DNA from: Niastella koreensis GR20-10
Lineage (GTDB): Bacteria > Bacteroidota > Bacteroidia > Chitinophagales > Chitinophagaceae
DNA length: 64,000 nt
Reading direction: 5' to 3'
NCBI RefSeq assembly: GCF_000246855.1
Contig: NC_016609.1
Location: 8,320,744-8,384,743, forward strand
A program made the translations under genes and the position numbers. Shown piece after piece: positions 8,997 through 18,717 of this stretch (its first letter is position 1; each line of letters opens with the position of its first letter). Below the pieces are notes generated by a model. That model was given only the letters and a program-made list of their open reading frames with translations. It did not search any database and was not told where the DNA came from.

Positions 8997-10031
8997 ATGA
9001 ATTACAACAAAAGCAACGTCAGGCTAAGTGTTTTGTTTTGGCTGCTTTACTTTTTGTACGAGTGGCTGGGGCAGGCGGCATTGAGCAGCGAATACCGCCG
9101 TTATTTTATAAATGCCTGTGTAATTGTGCCCATTACCGGTATGGCTACCTGGTTTACCATCCAGGTACTGATAAAGAAATTCCTGGTTAAAAAAAAGATC
9201 GTTGCTTTTCGCATCGGGTTTGCGGCAGGCGTGGTGGCATTTACCCTGCTGCGGCGGGCCTTTAATTACTTTTATACCTATCCCCATTATTGGCCGGAGG
9301 GATTAAAGACCACTTCTTACTGGTGGTTTCCCAAATTACTGATAGAAGGTGTGAACATTTACCTGATCGTTGCCCTGTTTACCATGTTCTATTTTTTGAG
9401 GGCATGGTACGAACAACAACGGCTTGCGCAGGAATTGCAGCGCGATAAAGCTGTTGCGCAACTGGAATTATTAAAGAACCAGGTGCAACCCCATTTTATT
9501 TTCAATACGCTGAATAATATTTATTCGCTGTCGCTAAAGAACAGCCCCAGAACGTCAGACCTTATTTACCGGTTATCATCCCTGTTGAGCTATATGCTGT
9601 ACGACAGCCGCCAGGAGTTCATTCCTGTAAGCAAGGAAATGGAATACATTCATAACTATATTGAACTGGAAAAGATCCGGTATGGCGAGCGCCTGGATGT
9701 AGCCGTGAATTGTTTTGATTCGGTTGACCAGTTCACCATTCCGCCATTACTGATCCTGCCGTTGGTGGAGAACAGTTTCAAACATGGCGTAAGTAATGAT
9801 GTGGGCAATAGCTGGATCCGCGTTGATCTTTCGGTAAAAGATGACTGGCTTACTGTAAAGATCGAGAACAGCCGGATAATGGATGGCTTAAATGGCCATG
9901 CCGTATACAAAGGCATAGGCATGGAAAATGTAAAAAAGCGTCTGGAAATTATTTACCCCGAACGGCATGAATTTAAATATATGAGTGAGGGCCAATCGTT
10001 TTTAACGATCCTGAAAATTAAAAAAAGCTGA
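8997..10031 (+). CDS. LytS-family sensor histidine kinase
   Basis: 344 residues. About four membrane helices fill residues 10-145, followed by a short coiled coil and the His_kinase domain (PF06580 type). The phospho-acceptor lies in QVQPHFIFNTLNNIYSL, with His near 166. The ATP-binding part has LPLVENSFKHG (N box) and GIGMENVKKRLEIIYP (G box). Its TGA is one base before the GTG of the next gene, a LytTR response regulator, so the two form a classic pair. No extracellular sensory domain is visible, so the signal is probably read through the membrane region. Target genes are unknown; the neighbouring secreted protein at 10796 is transcribed towards it and need not be a target. Confidence 0.92.
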   Translation: MNYNKSNVRLSVLFWLLYFLYEWLGQAALSSEYRRYFINACVIVPITGMATWFTIQVLIKKFLVKKKIVAFRIGFAAGVVAFTLLRRAFNYFYTYPHYWPEGLKTTSYWWFPKLLIEGVNIYLIVALFTMFYFLRAWYEQQRLAQELQRDKAVAQLELLKNQVQPHFIFNTLNNIYSLSLKNSPRTSDLIYRLSSLLSYMLYDSRQEFIPVSKEMEYIHNYIELEKIRYGERLDVAVNCFDSVDQFTIPPLLILPLVENSFKHGVSNDVGNSWIRVDLSVKDDWLTVKIENSRIMDGLNGHAVYKGIGMENVKKRLEIIYPERHEFKYMSEGQSFLTILKIKKS

Positions 10032-10032
10032 G

Positions 10033-10752
10033 GTGAAAATACAATGTCTCATAGTAGATGACGAACCACCAGCCCGGGAGTTGCTGGCATCGTACATTGA
10101 AAAGATGGATGACCTGGAAATAAGCGGCCAGTGCGGCAATGCGCTGGAAGCATTTGCCTTTATTCAAAAATACCCGGTCAATATTCTTTTCCTCGATATT
10201 CAAATGCCCCGCATGAATGGGTTGGAACTGATAAAGTCGTTACAGGAACGGCCGCGGATTATTTTAACTACCGCCTATCGCGAGTTTGCGGTAGAAGGGT
10301 TTGAACTGGATGTGCTCGATTACCTGGTAAAGCCTGTAACATTTGAACGGTTCCTGAAGTCTATTTCAAAATACCATCAGTATAATATCCTGAAACAACC
10401 TGCCGCCATCGAAAACCGGGAAGAAGCGTTTGAGAAAGCGTATATGTATTTTAAAGTGAACAAGGAGTTGGTAAAGATCTTTCTGAGGGAGATCATTTAT
10501 ATTGAAAGCATAAAGGACTATGTAAAAATAGTTACCCCGGGTAAAAGTGTGATCACGTATCAGCGCATCGGGTATATGGAAGAAAAGTTACCGGAGAATA
10601 AATTTGTCCGCATTCATAAATCCTACATCATTTCAGTTGATAAGATCGTAAGCTATAATAACGAAGAAGTGAATGTGAATGCTATCTCGTTGCCAATAGG
10701 AAGGAATTTTAAGCAGCAATTTTTGCGGAGCCTGAAGTCAGAAATAAGTTGA
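10033..10752 (+). CDS. LytTR-family response regulator
   Basis: 239 residues, starting at GTG (10033) one base after the kinase stop; the start gives MKIQCLIVDDEPP, the usual receiver N-terminus with its acidic pair. The phospho-acceptor Asp is near 54 in FLDIQMP, and the receiver ends with Lys in YLVKPVTFERF. Residues about 135-235 are a LytTR DNA-binding domain (YIESIKDYVKI, FVRIHKSYIIS, LPIGRNFKQQF). It is the obvious partner of the kinase at 8997. The gene is followed by an inverted repeat that may stop transcription. Confidence 0.93.
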   Translation: MKIQCLIVDDEPPARELLASYIEKMDDLEISGQCGNALEAFAFIQKYPVNILFLDIQMPRMNGLELIKSLQERPRIILTTAYREFAVEGFELDVLDYLVKPVTFERFLKSISKYHQYNILKQPAAIENREEAFEKAYMYFKVNKELVKIFLREIIYIESIKDYVKIVTPGKSVITYQRIGYMEEKLPENKFVRIHKSYIISVDKIVSYNNEEVNVNAISLPIGRNFKQQFLRSLKSEIS

Positions 10753-10795
10753 CATGTTAACAAGTTAACTCGTCAACATGTCAACCCGTATACAT
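10751..10795. repeat. GTTAAC/GTCAAC word repeat with hairpin
   Basis: Directly after the response-regulator stop codon, words of the GTTAAC/GTCAAC type recur. GACATGTT near 10751 pairs perfectly with AACATGTC about 16 nt later, so a transcript could fold. There is no U-tract. It may act as an end signal between the convergent genes 10033 and 10796, or simply be a member of the genome-wide short-word repeats (14857, 19748, 32851). Confidence 0.5.
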
Positions 10796-11281
10796 CTAAT
10801 TACACAATTTTATTGTACCAGTGCCTTCTGTGCTGAATTGGATCAGCCGGCACTTGTTTGCTTTATTGAAATACAGGATCATACAACCATAATTGGTTTG
10901 ATAAGCATCCCAGCCGGCATCTTTCATGGCTGGGTTACCCAATGTCTTGAACAAACTGCCACGGGATGATCCCAGTAAAGGCACGCTGAGTTTTCCCTTA
11001 AAGCCTTCCGTAATTTCCACATAGTGCCTGTTGATATAAAAGGTAATGCCCTTGTCTTTGTAGTAGATCGCTTCACCACACTTTGCGCTGTCGGTGGTAG
11101 CGCTGGTAAAGCAGGGCCATTTGGCTTTGATCAGGCTGGCCTGGGTATTGGCTTTAAATCCATTTACTTTTCCATCTAAAAGGTCGACTTCAAAAGAGGG
11201 GCAGGTAACAGCGGCTTTTAACTGGGCCATGGAAACAGTGGCCAGGCAAATAAAAGCAGCGAAAAGGGTGATCTTTTTCAT
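10796..11281 (-). CDS. Secreted protein of unknown function
   Basis: 161 residues with a clear signal peptide (MKKITLFAAFICLATVSMAQ). The mature protein has six cysteines spread along its length, including CPSF near the N-terminus and one two residues from the C-terminus (KLCN), suggesting disulphides. I recognise no domain. It converges on the LytS/LytTR pair and has its own upstream region. It probably acts in the periplasm or outside the cell. Confidence 0.7.
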   Translation of the reverse strand: MKKITLFAAFICLATVSMAQLKAAVTCPSFEVDLLDGKVNGFKANTQASLIKAKWPCFTSATTDSAKCGEAIYYKDKGITFYINRHYVEITEGFKGKLSVPLLGSSRGSLFKTLGNPAMKDAGWDAYQTNYGCMILYFNKANKCRLIQFSTEGTGTIKLCN

Positions 11282-11626
11282 ATTAGTGATTTTTTAAGGG
11301 GACGCATCCTGGGTTTTTACAGGGCGGCGCCCACACATATACAAAATCCTTGCTAGAAAATCGAAATGAGCGGCTTACCCGGTAGAAAATAACATATACA
11401 ATCAATTTATTTACTTAAATTAGGTAACTGTTAATTCCAACTAACCGGATCGTGTTTTACGAAACAGCGCATGGGAATCTTCTTTCCATTTGTAAATCCG
11501 GAATCTACCTTCTGTAAAATGCAAAGGCATCGTTTAATCTGTATCTCATTTTCCGTGCAAGATCCCTTCCCTTCAACATCAGGAGAAACAGCAAGACTGG
11601 TATTCATAAACAAAACAAAAACTGCT
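11282..11626. other. 345-bp divergent intergenic region, no feature recognised
   Basis: Lies between the divergent secreted protein and the Oar-like receptor. It must hold promoters for both, but I found no clear TAnnTTTG box. A frame open upstream of 11627 is read as untranslated leader because a signal peptide starts at 11627. Confidence 0.4.
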
Positions 11627-14600
11627 ATGAAAAGAGATGCTCACCACTTTTTTACGCTGCTTGTATTTTTATTGTGTTCCCCCGCTTTATTTTCCCAGGT
11701 TACCACCGCTACATTGAGTGGTATTGTAAAAGACCCAAAGGGATCACCATTACCATCGGCAACGGTGGTAATTGAATTTCCTGATGCAGGTTTCAAACAA
11801 GTGCTGGCAACAAAGGGCGATGGCCGTTTTACTGTACCAAACCTCCGGGTTGGCGGTCCCTATACCGTTACCGTTAGTTTTATAAATTATCAGTCATCAG
11901 TTACCGATAATGTTTACTTGGAACTGGGGCAGAATAATTCAGTAGAAATTCAATTGCATGAAAAAGCCGCCGAACTGGAAAAGGTAACAGTTACCGGCAG
12001 AGGAACTATTTTCGACAATAAAAAAACCGGCGCTTCCACCAATATCAATAGCCGGTTATTAAAAGCGTTGCCTACCATTAGCCGTTCGGCCGACGATTAC
12101 ATCCGGTTAACACCTTCGGCCTCGTTCACCTATAATGGACTGTCATTTGCGGGCCGGAACGGACAGTACAATAACTTTTCGCTCGATGGCGCTGTGTTCA
12201 ACAACCCGTTTGGACTGGATGCCCCCACACCGGGCGGACAAACCGGCGCGCAACCCATTTCGCTCGACGCCATAGATCAGATACAGGTAAACATTGCACC
12301 TTACGATGTAACCCAGGCCGGCTTTACCGGGGCGGGAGTGAACACGGTAACCAAATCGGGCAGCAATAATTTTACCGGAACTGTTTATGGTTTTTACCGG
12401 AATCAATCGCTCACCGGTTCAAAAGTGGAGAAAAATAAACTGGTATTACCCGACCTGAAACAACTACAGGCTGGTTTTGCGCTGGGTGGCCCCGTTATAA
12501 AAAATAAACTGTTTTATTTTGTAAGTTTTGAAACCGAACAACGGAAAGATCAGGCTTCTTCCTATGTGGCACAAACCGGTTCCAATGTTGGTAAAACCAA
12601 TACCAGCCGCGTGTTGGAATCGGACCTGAAGCAGGTGAGTAGCATTTTAAAAAACAAATTCAATTACGAGACAGGTCCCTACCAGGATTTTACCCTTGAC
12701 CAGACAAACTACAAATGGCTGGTTAAACTTGATTGGAATATTACCGATAAGCACAGGTTGTCATTCACCTATAACGGCTTAGATGCGCAAAAAGATAAAC
12801 CCGCACACCCCAGTGCCATTGGCCGCCGCGGCCCCGACTATACAACCCTTCAGTTCAGGAACTCCGGATATGAAATTATAAACAGGCTGCAATCGTTTGG
12901 CGCCGAGTTGAAATCGACATTTGGCAGCGACTACGCGAATAAATTAAGAGTAGTGTATACAACCTTCCGGGATAAACGCAATCCATTCTCCAGTCCATTC
13001 CCGGTTATCAACATTACCAAGAACAACGTAAATTATATCATTGCCGGGGAGGAACCGTTTTCCATCAACAACCGCCTGAACCAGGATGCCTTTCAGGTTA
13101 CCGACAATTTCAACATGTTCTTTAAAAATCACACGGTTACTGCAGGCCTTTCTTTTGAATCGTTCAAGTTTGCCAACTCATTTAATTTAACAGGGTATGG
13201 CCCCGCCATATTTTCAAGTGCGGATATAAAAACGTTTGTCGACAGTGTACCGGTAAGCGGCAATTACGTTTTTGGCGCTTACCCATTGGACGTGGATGTA
13301 AACTATGCGCGAAACAGGGCTGCTGCTGCCCAGTGGACCTGGTACTATTTAACCGTTGGCCAGGCATCGGCATATGTACAGGACGAATGGCAGCTGGCCG
13401 ATCATTTCAGGATGACGCTTGGTTTGCGCATGGATGTTCCATTTTATTTCAATGCCAGCTATCGCAATCCTATTACGAATGCAGACGGCACCTTCACCGG
13501 CAAGTATGATGAGGGGTCACCCACCTTATCCAATAAGGACGATATGCAGTTATTCAATAAAGATGGTAAACGGCTCAAAAATGGCCCGGGTAAAGACGTT
13601 GATAATACCAAATTGCCCGATAAGAAACCATTGTTTTCCCCCCGGTTAGGATTTAACTGGGATGTAAAGGGTGATAAAACCGTGCAGGTGCGTGGCGGTA
13701 CTGGCTTATTTACCGGCAGGTTCCCATTTGTGTGGATCGGCAATCATATCGGCAACCCATACAGCAGTTTTTACTGTGTTACCGATCGTGATTTTAAATG
13801 GCCGCAGGTTTGGCGTTCTAATATTGGAGTAGATTATAAGATCCCGTTCGGGACAATATTCACGGTTGATTTTGCCTATACCAAAGATGTAAATGGCATG
13901 ATGGTACGTAACTATAAACTGGGAACACCTACAGGTACTCTGAATTCAGGAACTGGCGACAAGCGGAACGTATACCTGCCAGCCGATAAGGGCGACACCA
14001 ACGCCTATGTATTTACCAATACCAGTGTAGGCTATCAGTTCAATGGTACCTTCCAGGTTCAACAATTCTTTAAAAATGGATTTTATGCCATGGTGGGTTA
14101 TAACTACCTGATCGCAAAAGATGCCAGTTCTATTTCTGCTGAGATCTCGAGCGATGCCTTTGATCGTAACCCAATATTGAATAATGCCAATGCAGCAGTG
14201 CTGTCGCGTTCCTTGTATGGGAATACCCATCGCATTGTGGCTGCTTTCTCCAGGCGGTTTACGTATGCTGAGAAGTATGCTACTACCGTATCCCTGTTTG
14301 GTTCCTGGAACTCAGGCAACCGTTTTGCGTATGTATATGGAGGCGATATCAATAACGATGGAACCACCACCAACGACCTGTTGTATGTGCCTACCGATGC
14401 AGAGATCGATGTGATGAAATTTGATCCATTGACAGATGTGAATGGGGTGGTACAAAATGCAGCTGCACAGCGCCAGGCGTTTAAGAATTTTATTAATAAT
14501 GATAAATACCTGAGTAAACACCGCGGCAGCTATACCGAAAAATATGCCGGCGAGAACCCCTGGGTAAGCCAGGTTGATTTACGCATTCTGCAGGATTTTA

Positions 14601-14854
14601 TCATACCTGTAAAGAAAAAATCATCCACGCTGCAAGTGAGCCTCGACTTTGTGAACATTGGTAATTTGCTGAACAGTAATTGGGGCGTAGTGAAGTATGC
14701 CACTACCTCCGGCTATTTCCAGCCAATATCGGTTAGCTATAGCAACAATGCACCCGTTTATCAATTTGATCCATCATTGAAATCTACTTTCACCGCCAGT
14801 CCCGATCTTCCTTCGCGCTGGCAAATGCAGGTAGGGCTGCGTTATACGTTTTGA
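11627..14854 (+). CDS. Oar-like TonB-dependent receptor
   Basis: 1075 residues from the ATG at 11627, chosen because it begins MKRDAHHFFTLLVFLLC and a signal peptide ending ALFSQ; an in-frame Met 52 codons earlier would hide it. Residues about 25-115 are a carboxypeptidase-regulatory-like domain (LSGIVKDPKGSPLPSATVVI), followed by a plug (GLSFAGRNGQYNNFSLDGA; VNTVTKSGSNNFTG) and a long barrel ending LRYTF. This arrangement is that of Oar/OmpA-related receptors in Bacteroidota and Myxococcota. It has no SusD or DUF4249 partner and is monocistronic. The substrate is unknown; related proteins have been linked to protein or peptide secretion and uptake. Confidence 0.9.
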   Translation: MKRDAHHFFTLLVFLLCSPALFSQVTTATLSGIVKDPKGSPLPSATVVIEFPDAGFKQVLATKGDGRFTVPNLRVGGPYTVTVSFINYQSSVTDNVYLELGQNNSVEIQLHEKAAELEKVTVTGRGTIFDNKKTGASTNINSRLLKALPTISRSADDYIRLTPSASFTYNGLSFAGRNGQYNNFSLDGAVFNNPFGLDAPTPGGQTGAQPISLDAIDQIQVNIAPYDVTQAGFTGAGVNTVTKSGSNNFTGTVYGFYRNQSLTGSKVEKNKLVLPDLKQLQAGFALGGPVIKNKLFYFVSFETEQRKDQASSYVAQTGSNVGKTNTSRVLESDLKQVSSILKNKFNYETGPYQDFTLDQTNYKWLVKLDWNITDKHRLSFTYNGLDAQKDKPAHPSAIGRRGPDYTTLQFRNSGYEIINRLQSFGAELKSTFGSDYANKLRVVYTTFRDKRNPFSSPFPVINITKNNVNYIIAGEEPFSINNRLNQDAFQVTDNFNMFFKNHTVTAGLSFESFKFANSFNLTGYGPAIFSSADIKTFVDSVPVSGNYVFGAYPLDVDVNYARNRAAAAQWTWYYLTVGQASAYVQDEWQLADHFRMTLGLRMDVPFYFNASYRNPITNADGTFTGKYDEGSPTLSNKDDMQLFNKDGKRLKNGPGKDVDNTKLPDKKPLFSPRLGFNWDVKGDKTVQVRGGTGLFTGRFPFVWIGNHIGNPYSSFYCVTDRDFKWPQVWRSNIGVDYKIPFGTIFTVDFAYTKDVNGMMVRNYKLGTPTGTLNSGTGDKRNVYLPADKGDTNAYVFTNTSVGYQFNGTFQVQQFFKNGFYAMVGYNYLIAKDASSISAEISSDAFDRNPILNNANAAVLSRSLYGNTHRIVAAFSRRFTYAEKYATTVSLFGSWNSGNRFAYVYGGDINNDGTTTNDLLYVPTDAEIDVMKFDPLTDVNGVVQNAAAQRQAFKNFINNDKYLSKHRGSYTEKYAGENPWVSQVDLRILQDFIIPVKKKSSTLQVSLDFVNIGNLLNSNWGVVKYATTSGYFQPISVSYSNNAPVYQFDPSLKSTFTASPDLPSRWQMQVGLRYTF

Positions 14855-14980
14855 GGCAGGTTGACCAGTTAACCAGTTGACTGGTTGACGAGTGGGAAGG
14901 TTGATAATGGATAGTATGAAAATAGTTATGAGGTGGAAGATAGGGCGTTTGCCGGCTCCCCCTTTAGGGGCTGGGAGGTA
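14855..14980. repeat. Intergenic repeats: GTTGACCAGTTAAC words and a CCCTTTAGGGGC element
   Basis: Positions 14857-14905 hold GTTGACCAGTTAACCAGTTG-type words. At about 14953-14980 lies a G/C-rich element (CTCCCCCTTTAGGGGCTGGG) of a kind often scattered through Bacteroidota genomes. The TAA stop and last codons of the MFS gene lie inside this element, giving its C-terminal PPSP. A related element forms the N-terminus of CobU near 51491-51530. Confidence 0.55.
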
Positions 14981-16328
14981 TTTTCTTACGAACCCACAGT
15001 AGCCATACAACCCCCGGTAATGCAAAGCAACCAACCAGTAATACCGAAAAATGGTTTACAGTAGTAGCGGCAGTTATCAATTGCATCCCCAGTGCCAATA
15101 GGGAAAGGCCCAGGCCTGCGCCTATAAAATAGGAGGTAGTACAAATACCTGCCGCTACGCCCTGTTGGGCATCCGGGATATCGCGGATGGCCAGGGACGT
15201 TAAGCTGGGATAACAAACCGACATGCCGCTGCCGGTAACACAGGCAATAGATAATAAGATCAGCGGCATGCTGTGGTCAAATAGCAAGGCCATCATTAAG
15301 AGCAACGCGCCGGCCACCATAAGACACATGCCCAAGATGCCTGTTTGCAATACCGTCAGTTTTTTAAATAAAGCCGGTACTACGTACCGCGATACTAAAA
15401 ATGAACAAACGCTAAAAGGAAAAAGAAGCAAGCCGGCATGTGCAGCGCTGAAATGCATATTTTGTTGCAATACCAGTGAAAGCAGAAACAGGTAGCTTAG
15501 AAAGAAAGCACCTAACAGGATGGTTGTACCATTACCCGTAATGGTACCGGTACTGCGGAATAAAGAGAGGTCTATCAGCGGTTGTTTTTGGTTGCGTTCG
15601 CGGCGCCTGAAAATATACAGGGCCAACACGATCACTACGATAAACGAAAGCAACTGCTGATAATTTTTTGAAAACCCTGGCAGGTTATGCACTACGTACG
15701 AGAGCAATACAATTACCAGCGTTAAAAGCATACTGGAAATAATATCAGGAAATTTTTGTTGTTTGTTCACAACGTCTTTGTCGATATACTTATACGCGAG
15801 GATCAATGCCAGGGCAATCACCGGCACGTTGATAAAAAAGATCCACTGCCAGCCCAAATAAGTAGCTACAATACCCCCCAGGGCCAAACCACAGCCGGAA
15901 CCAATAGCTGCAAAAGAACTGAAGATGCTGATAGAGCGGTTCCGTTCGGCAGGTTCAGTAAATGTATTGGTAATGATTGATAAAGCCGACGGCATTACCA
16001 TGGCGGCTGCCAGTCCCTGCAGCGCCCTGAAAGCTGTAAGCATAATAAAACTATTCGAAAGCCCTGCGCCCAATGATGTACAAAGGAAAAGGCCTGCACC
16101 GGCCAGGAAGATATTTTTACGGCCTGCCGTATCGCACAACTTGCCACCAATTACCAGAAAGCCGCCATAAAAAAGCACATACACCGTTTGAACCCATTGT
16201 ATGGTTTCGGCATCTAATTGAAATTGCCGTTGCATTAAAGGAATAGCCAGGTTGAGAATGGCAATATCCAGCGCTTCAAAAAAAATGGCGGTGGAAGCAA
16301 CAAGCAATATGATCTGTTTTCTACGCAT
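14964..16328 (-). CDS. MFS drug/multidrug exporter (DHA2/EmrB-QacA-like)
   Basis: 454 residues with about 12-14 membrane helices. Hallmarks are an N-terminal ALDIAILNLAIPLM segment, the motif-A-like GGKLCDTAGRKNIF, RALQGLAAAMVMPS in helix 4 and GCGLALGGIVATYLGWQWIFFINVP (motif C plus the following loop), as in proton-driven multidrug exporters. It is divergent from an Lrp/AsnC-type regulator with a 120-bp shared promoter region containing three copies of an 8-bp word. The regulator therefore probably controls it; amino-acid or drug export is possible. The C-terminal four residues and stop are encoded by a dispersed G/C-rich repeat. Confidence 0.9.
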   Translation of the reverse strand: MRRKQIILLVASTAIFFEALDIAILNLAIPLMQRQFQLDAETIQWVQTVYVLFYGGFLVIGGKLCDTAGRKNIFLAGAGLFLCTSLGAGLSNSFIMLTAFRALQGLAAAMVMPSALSIITNTFTEPAERNRSISIFSSFAAIGSGCGLALGGIVATYLGWQWIFFINVPVIALALILAYKYIDKDVVNKQQKFPDIISSMLLTLVIVLLSYVVHNLPGFSKNYQQLLSFIVVIVLALYIFRRRERNQKQPLIDLSLFRSTGTITGNGTTILLGAFFLSYLFLLSLVLQQNMHFSAAHAGLLLFPFSVCSFLVSRYVVPALFKKLTVLQTGILGMCLMVAGALLLMMALLFDHSMPLILLSIACVTGSGMSVCYPSLTSLAIRDIPDAQQGVAAGICTTSYFIGAGLGLSLLALGMQLITAATTVNHFSVLLVGCFALPGVVWLLWVRKKIPPSP

Positions 16329-16448
16329 CTATTCCACAATTGTTCTATGCAAAGCTATTTATATGTTTATTTGTACGGTTAATATATAATAATTTAGAAC
16401 AAATGGGTAATTTAGTAGTTTTTAATAGAACAAGTAAATGGTTTTACT
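16329..16448. promoter_or_regulatory. Divergent MFS/Lrp promoter region with three TAGAACAA boxes
   Basis: The 8-mer TAGAACAA occurs at 16395-16402 and 16426-16433 on the plus strand and inverted (TTGTTCTA) at 16340-16347. A minus-strand box TAGCTTTG (16350-16357), matching TAnnTTTG, would place the start of the MFS transcript on the inverted copy. These are candidate operators for the adjacent Lrp-type regulator; the binding is inferred. Confidence 0.5.
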
Positions 16449-16946
16449 ATGGCAGCGAAATCAAAAACAGAACAAGCGGGCACCAGCGACATTACACTCG
16501 ATGACAAAGATTTTGCCATCCTTCGACTGTTACAACAAAATGCAAAACTTACAGTGCGGGAAATTGCGGCTTCCATTCATTTAAGCGCTACTCCGGTTCA
16601 TGAACGTATAAAACGCATGGAGGCCAATGGTGTTATTAAACAATATGCAACCCTGCTCGATCATCGTAAGGTGCAAAAAGGCATCATGGTCATTTGTTAT
16701 ATTTCATTGAAAGAACACAATCGTAAAATTGCAAAGGTGTTTATCGATGCCGTGACCGGTTTTCCAGAAGTGCTGGAGTGTTATAATATCTCAGGACAAT
16801 TTGATTTTATGCTGAAGATCGTGGCAGAAAATATGGAGTCATATCATGATTTCTACCTGCATAAATTGAGTATGATAAAAGGAATTAGTCAAACCCAGAG
16901 TATCTTTGTTATGGGCGTATTAAAAGATACGCATCAGTTGTTGTAA
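16449..16946 (+). CDS. Lrp/AsnC-family transcriptional regulator
   Basis: 165 residues. The N-terminal winged helix begins at about residue 17 (LDDKDFAILRLLQQNAKLTVREIAA) with a recognition helix in SATPVHERIKRME. The C-terminal half is the RAM/AsnC ligand-binding domain, with NISGQFDFMLKIVAENMESYHDF. Members sense amino acids and bind as dimers or octamers. It is divergent from an MFS exporter, a common pairing for export control. There is a 16-residue polar extension before the domain. Confidence 0.93.
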   Translation: MAAKSKTEQAGTSDITLDDKDFAILRLLQQNAKLTVREIAASIHLSATPVHERIKRMEANGVIKQYATLLDHRKVQKGIMVICYISLKEHNRKIAKVFIDAVTGFPEVLECYNISGQFDFMLKIVAENMESYHDFYLHKLSMIKGISQTQSIFVMGVLKDTHQLL

Positions 16947-17155
16947 TCTGCAGAAAATATTTAGTAACGGTTATGGTAAAATTAAATGTTTTACCCCTCA
17001 TAGAATTTTCTACTACAATCCCTAAATTGCCTCCTGGTTACATCGGCCCACTGTACTTACTCAAAATACTTCTATTCAGATCTCCGGCGCTGATTCTATG
17101 TTCCTGACATAGAACAGGTATTCCATTGATATTTTTTAACCGTTAAATATTATCT

Positions 17156-18643
17156 ATGCGAAATGTTTACCTCACGCTCAAAAGGAGTGTTGTTTTTGCT
17201 TTATTATTATGTTGTCAGTTTGCTATGGCGCACCCCATTGATCGCGGGCCAATGACAGCTAATAGCTTTCATACCGATACCATTCCTGCAGATTCACCCC
17301 GGGTTATTTCATTTACTCCAACCAGTGGTACAAAAGGAACCGTGGTTACTATCTTTGGTTCACATTTTACCGGCGCTTTTGCAGCGCGCTTTGGTAGTGT
17401 GTTAGCTGACAGCATTATTATTTATTCCGATACCGTTATCAAAGCCATCGTAGGCAATGGCGCCACGGGCAGTGTGTCTGTTATCACCCCCAATGGCATC
17501 TCATCAAAACCAGGGTTTACATTTATTCAGGATACCGTTCCTGTTTGTGATTCACCCCGGATTGTATCGTTTTCACCAACCAGTGGCAGAAAAGGAACCC
17601 CGGTTATAATCTTTGGCGCTCATTTTACGGGAGCTACAGCAGCCCGCTTTGGTGGTGTATTGGCTGATAGCATTATAGTGTTAAATGACTCCACCATTAG
17701 AGCAATCGTAGGTAACGGAGCAACTGGTAGCGTATCGGTTACCACGCCATGTGGCGCCGCATCAAAACCAGGGTTTACCTACATCATTGATACCGCGCAA
17801 ATTCCTGATAGCGCCCGGCCACATATTTATTCCTTCTCACCGACTAGCGCACGACAGGGAACGTTGGTGACAATTGTTGGAAATAACCTCAGGTATGCCA
17901 ATGCCGTACTTTTTGGAGGCGTTAATGCCGGCAGTTACAGCGTTTATGGCGACACTGTTATCAAGGCAAGAGTGGGCGCCGGCGCCAGTGGCAATGTGGT
18001 AGTGAATACCATTTACAGTGGCCTGGCATTTAAAAACGGGTTTACCTATATCCCGGATTCTACAAGTGTGCCTGATACCACTGTTCATGATAGCATACCT
18101 CCGCATATTTACAGGTTTAACCCTACCCATGCAAAACGTGGCGATACGGTATACATTTTTGGTCATTATTTCCTGCATGCAATTGCAGTGAATTTTGGTG
18201 GTATACCAGCCAACCGGTTCACTGTTTTATCCGACACGCTGATCAGGGCCGTTGTTGATACCGGCGCCACAGGAGCCGTTTCAGTGATTTCATCAATTGG
18301 TCTTTCGGCAAAAAATGGCTTTATCTATATCCCCGACTCAACCCACACGCCTGATTCATTAGCAAGAGTGGTTGTTTATAATTCAAATGCGGCAATCAAT
18401 TCAAAATTGTTTGCCCTGTATCCCAACCCGGCATCAGGATATGTAATCTGGCAGCAACCAGCTACCGATCATATTACCCAATTGCAGCTGATTGATATAA
18501 ACGGCCGCATAGTGAAGACCCTTTCACTGGGAAAAAGTATGGTGCAAACCACCATTCCCGTAAGCGGTTTACCCACCGGAATGTACAAACTGGTATGGAG
18601 TGATGGAAAGAATAAGCTCACAAAAAGCTTACTGATTAAATAG
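17156..18643 (+). CDS. Secreted protein with four IPT/TIG repeats and a type IX sorting domain
   Basis: 495 residues. A signal peptide ends near AMAHP. Four IPT/TIG beta-sandwich repeats follow, starting near residues 49, 139, 222 and 317, each opening with a FxPTxxxxGxxVxIxG pattern and closing with a GFxYIxD tail. Repeats 1 and 2 are nearly identical in places (VGNGATGSVSV; SKPGFT). The last 75 residues are a T9SS type A sorting domain (LYPNPASGYV...GMYKLVWSDGKNKLTKSLLIK-like end), so the protein should be exported by the type IX system and attached to the cell surface. It has no enzyme domain, and an adhesin-like or spacer role is an inference. A strong terminator follows. Confidence 0.88.
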   Translation: MRNVYLTLKRSVVFALLLCCQFAMAHPIDRGPMTANSFHTDTIPADSPRVISFTPTSGTKGTVVTIFGSHFTGAFAARFGSVLADSIIIYSDTVIKAIVGNGATGSVSVITPNGISSKPGFTFIQDTVPVCDSPRIVSFSPTSGRKGTPVIIFGAHFTGATAARFGGVLADSIIVLNDSTIRAIVGNGATGSVSVTTPCGAASKPGFTYIIDTAQIPDSARPHIYSFSPTSARQGTLVTIVGNNLRYANAVLFGGVNAGSYSVYGDTVIKARVGAGASGNVVVNTIYSGLAFKNGFTYIPDSTSVPDTTVHDSIPPHIYRFNPTHAKRGDTVYIFGHYFLHAIAVNFGGIPANRFTVLSDTLIRAVVDTGATGAVSVISSIGLSAKNGFIYIPDSTHTPDSLARVVVYNSNAAINSKLFALYPNPASGYVIWQQPATDHITQLQLIDINGRIVKTLSLGKSMVQTTIPVSGLPTGMYKLVWSDGKNKLTKSLLIK

Positions 18644-18665
18644 ATGAAACGAGTACTATAAATAC

Positions 18666-18700
18666 AAAAGTCCTCCTTATGATGGGGAGGACTTTTGTTT
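18666..18700 (+). terminator. Rho-independent terminator after the IPT/T9SS gene
   Basis: AAAAGTCCTCC (18667-18677) pairs with GGAGGACTTTT (18686-18696) across a short loop, followed by TGTTTT. It also carries A-tracts on the other side and could stop the convergent SDR gene at 18718. Confidence 0.8.
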
Positions 18701-18717
18701 TGCGGATTGTCATTCAG

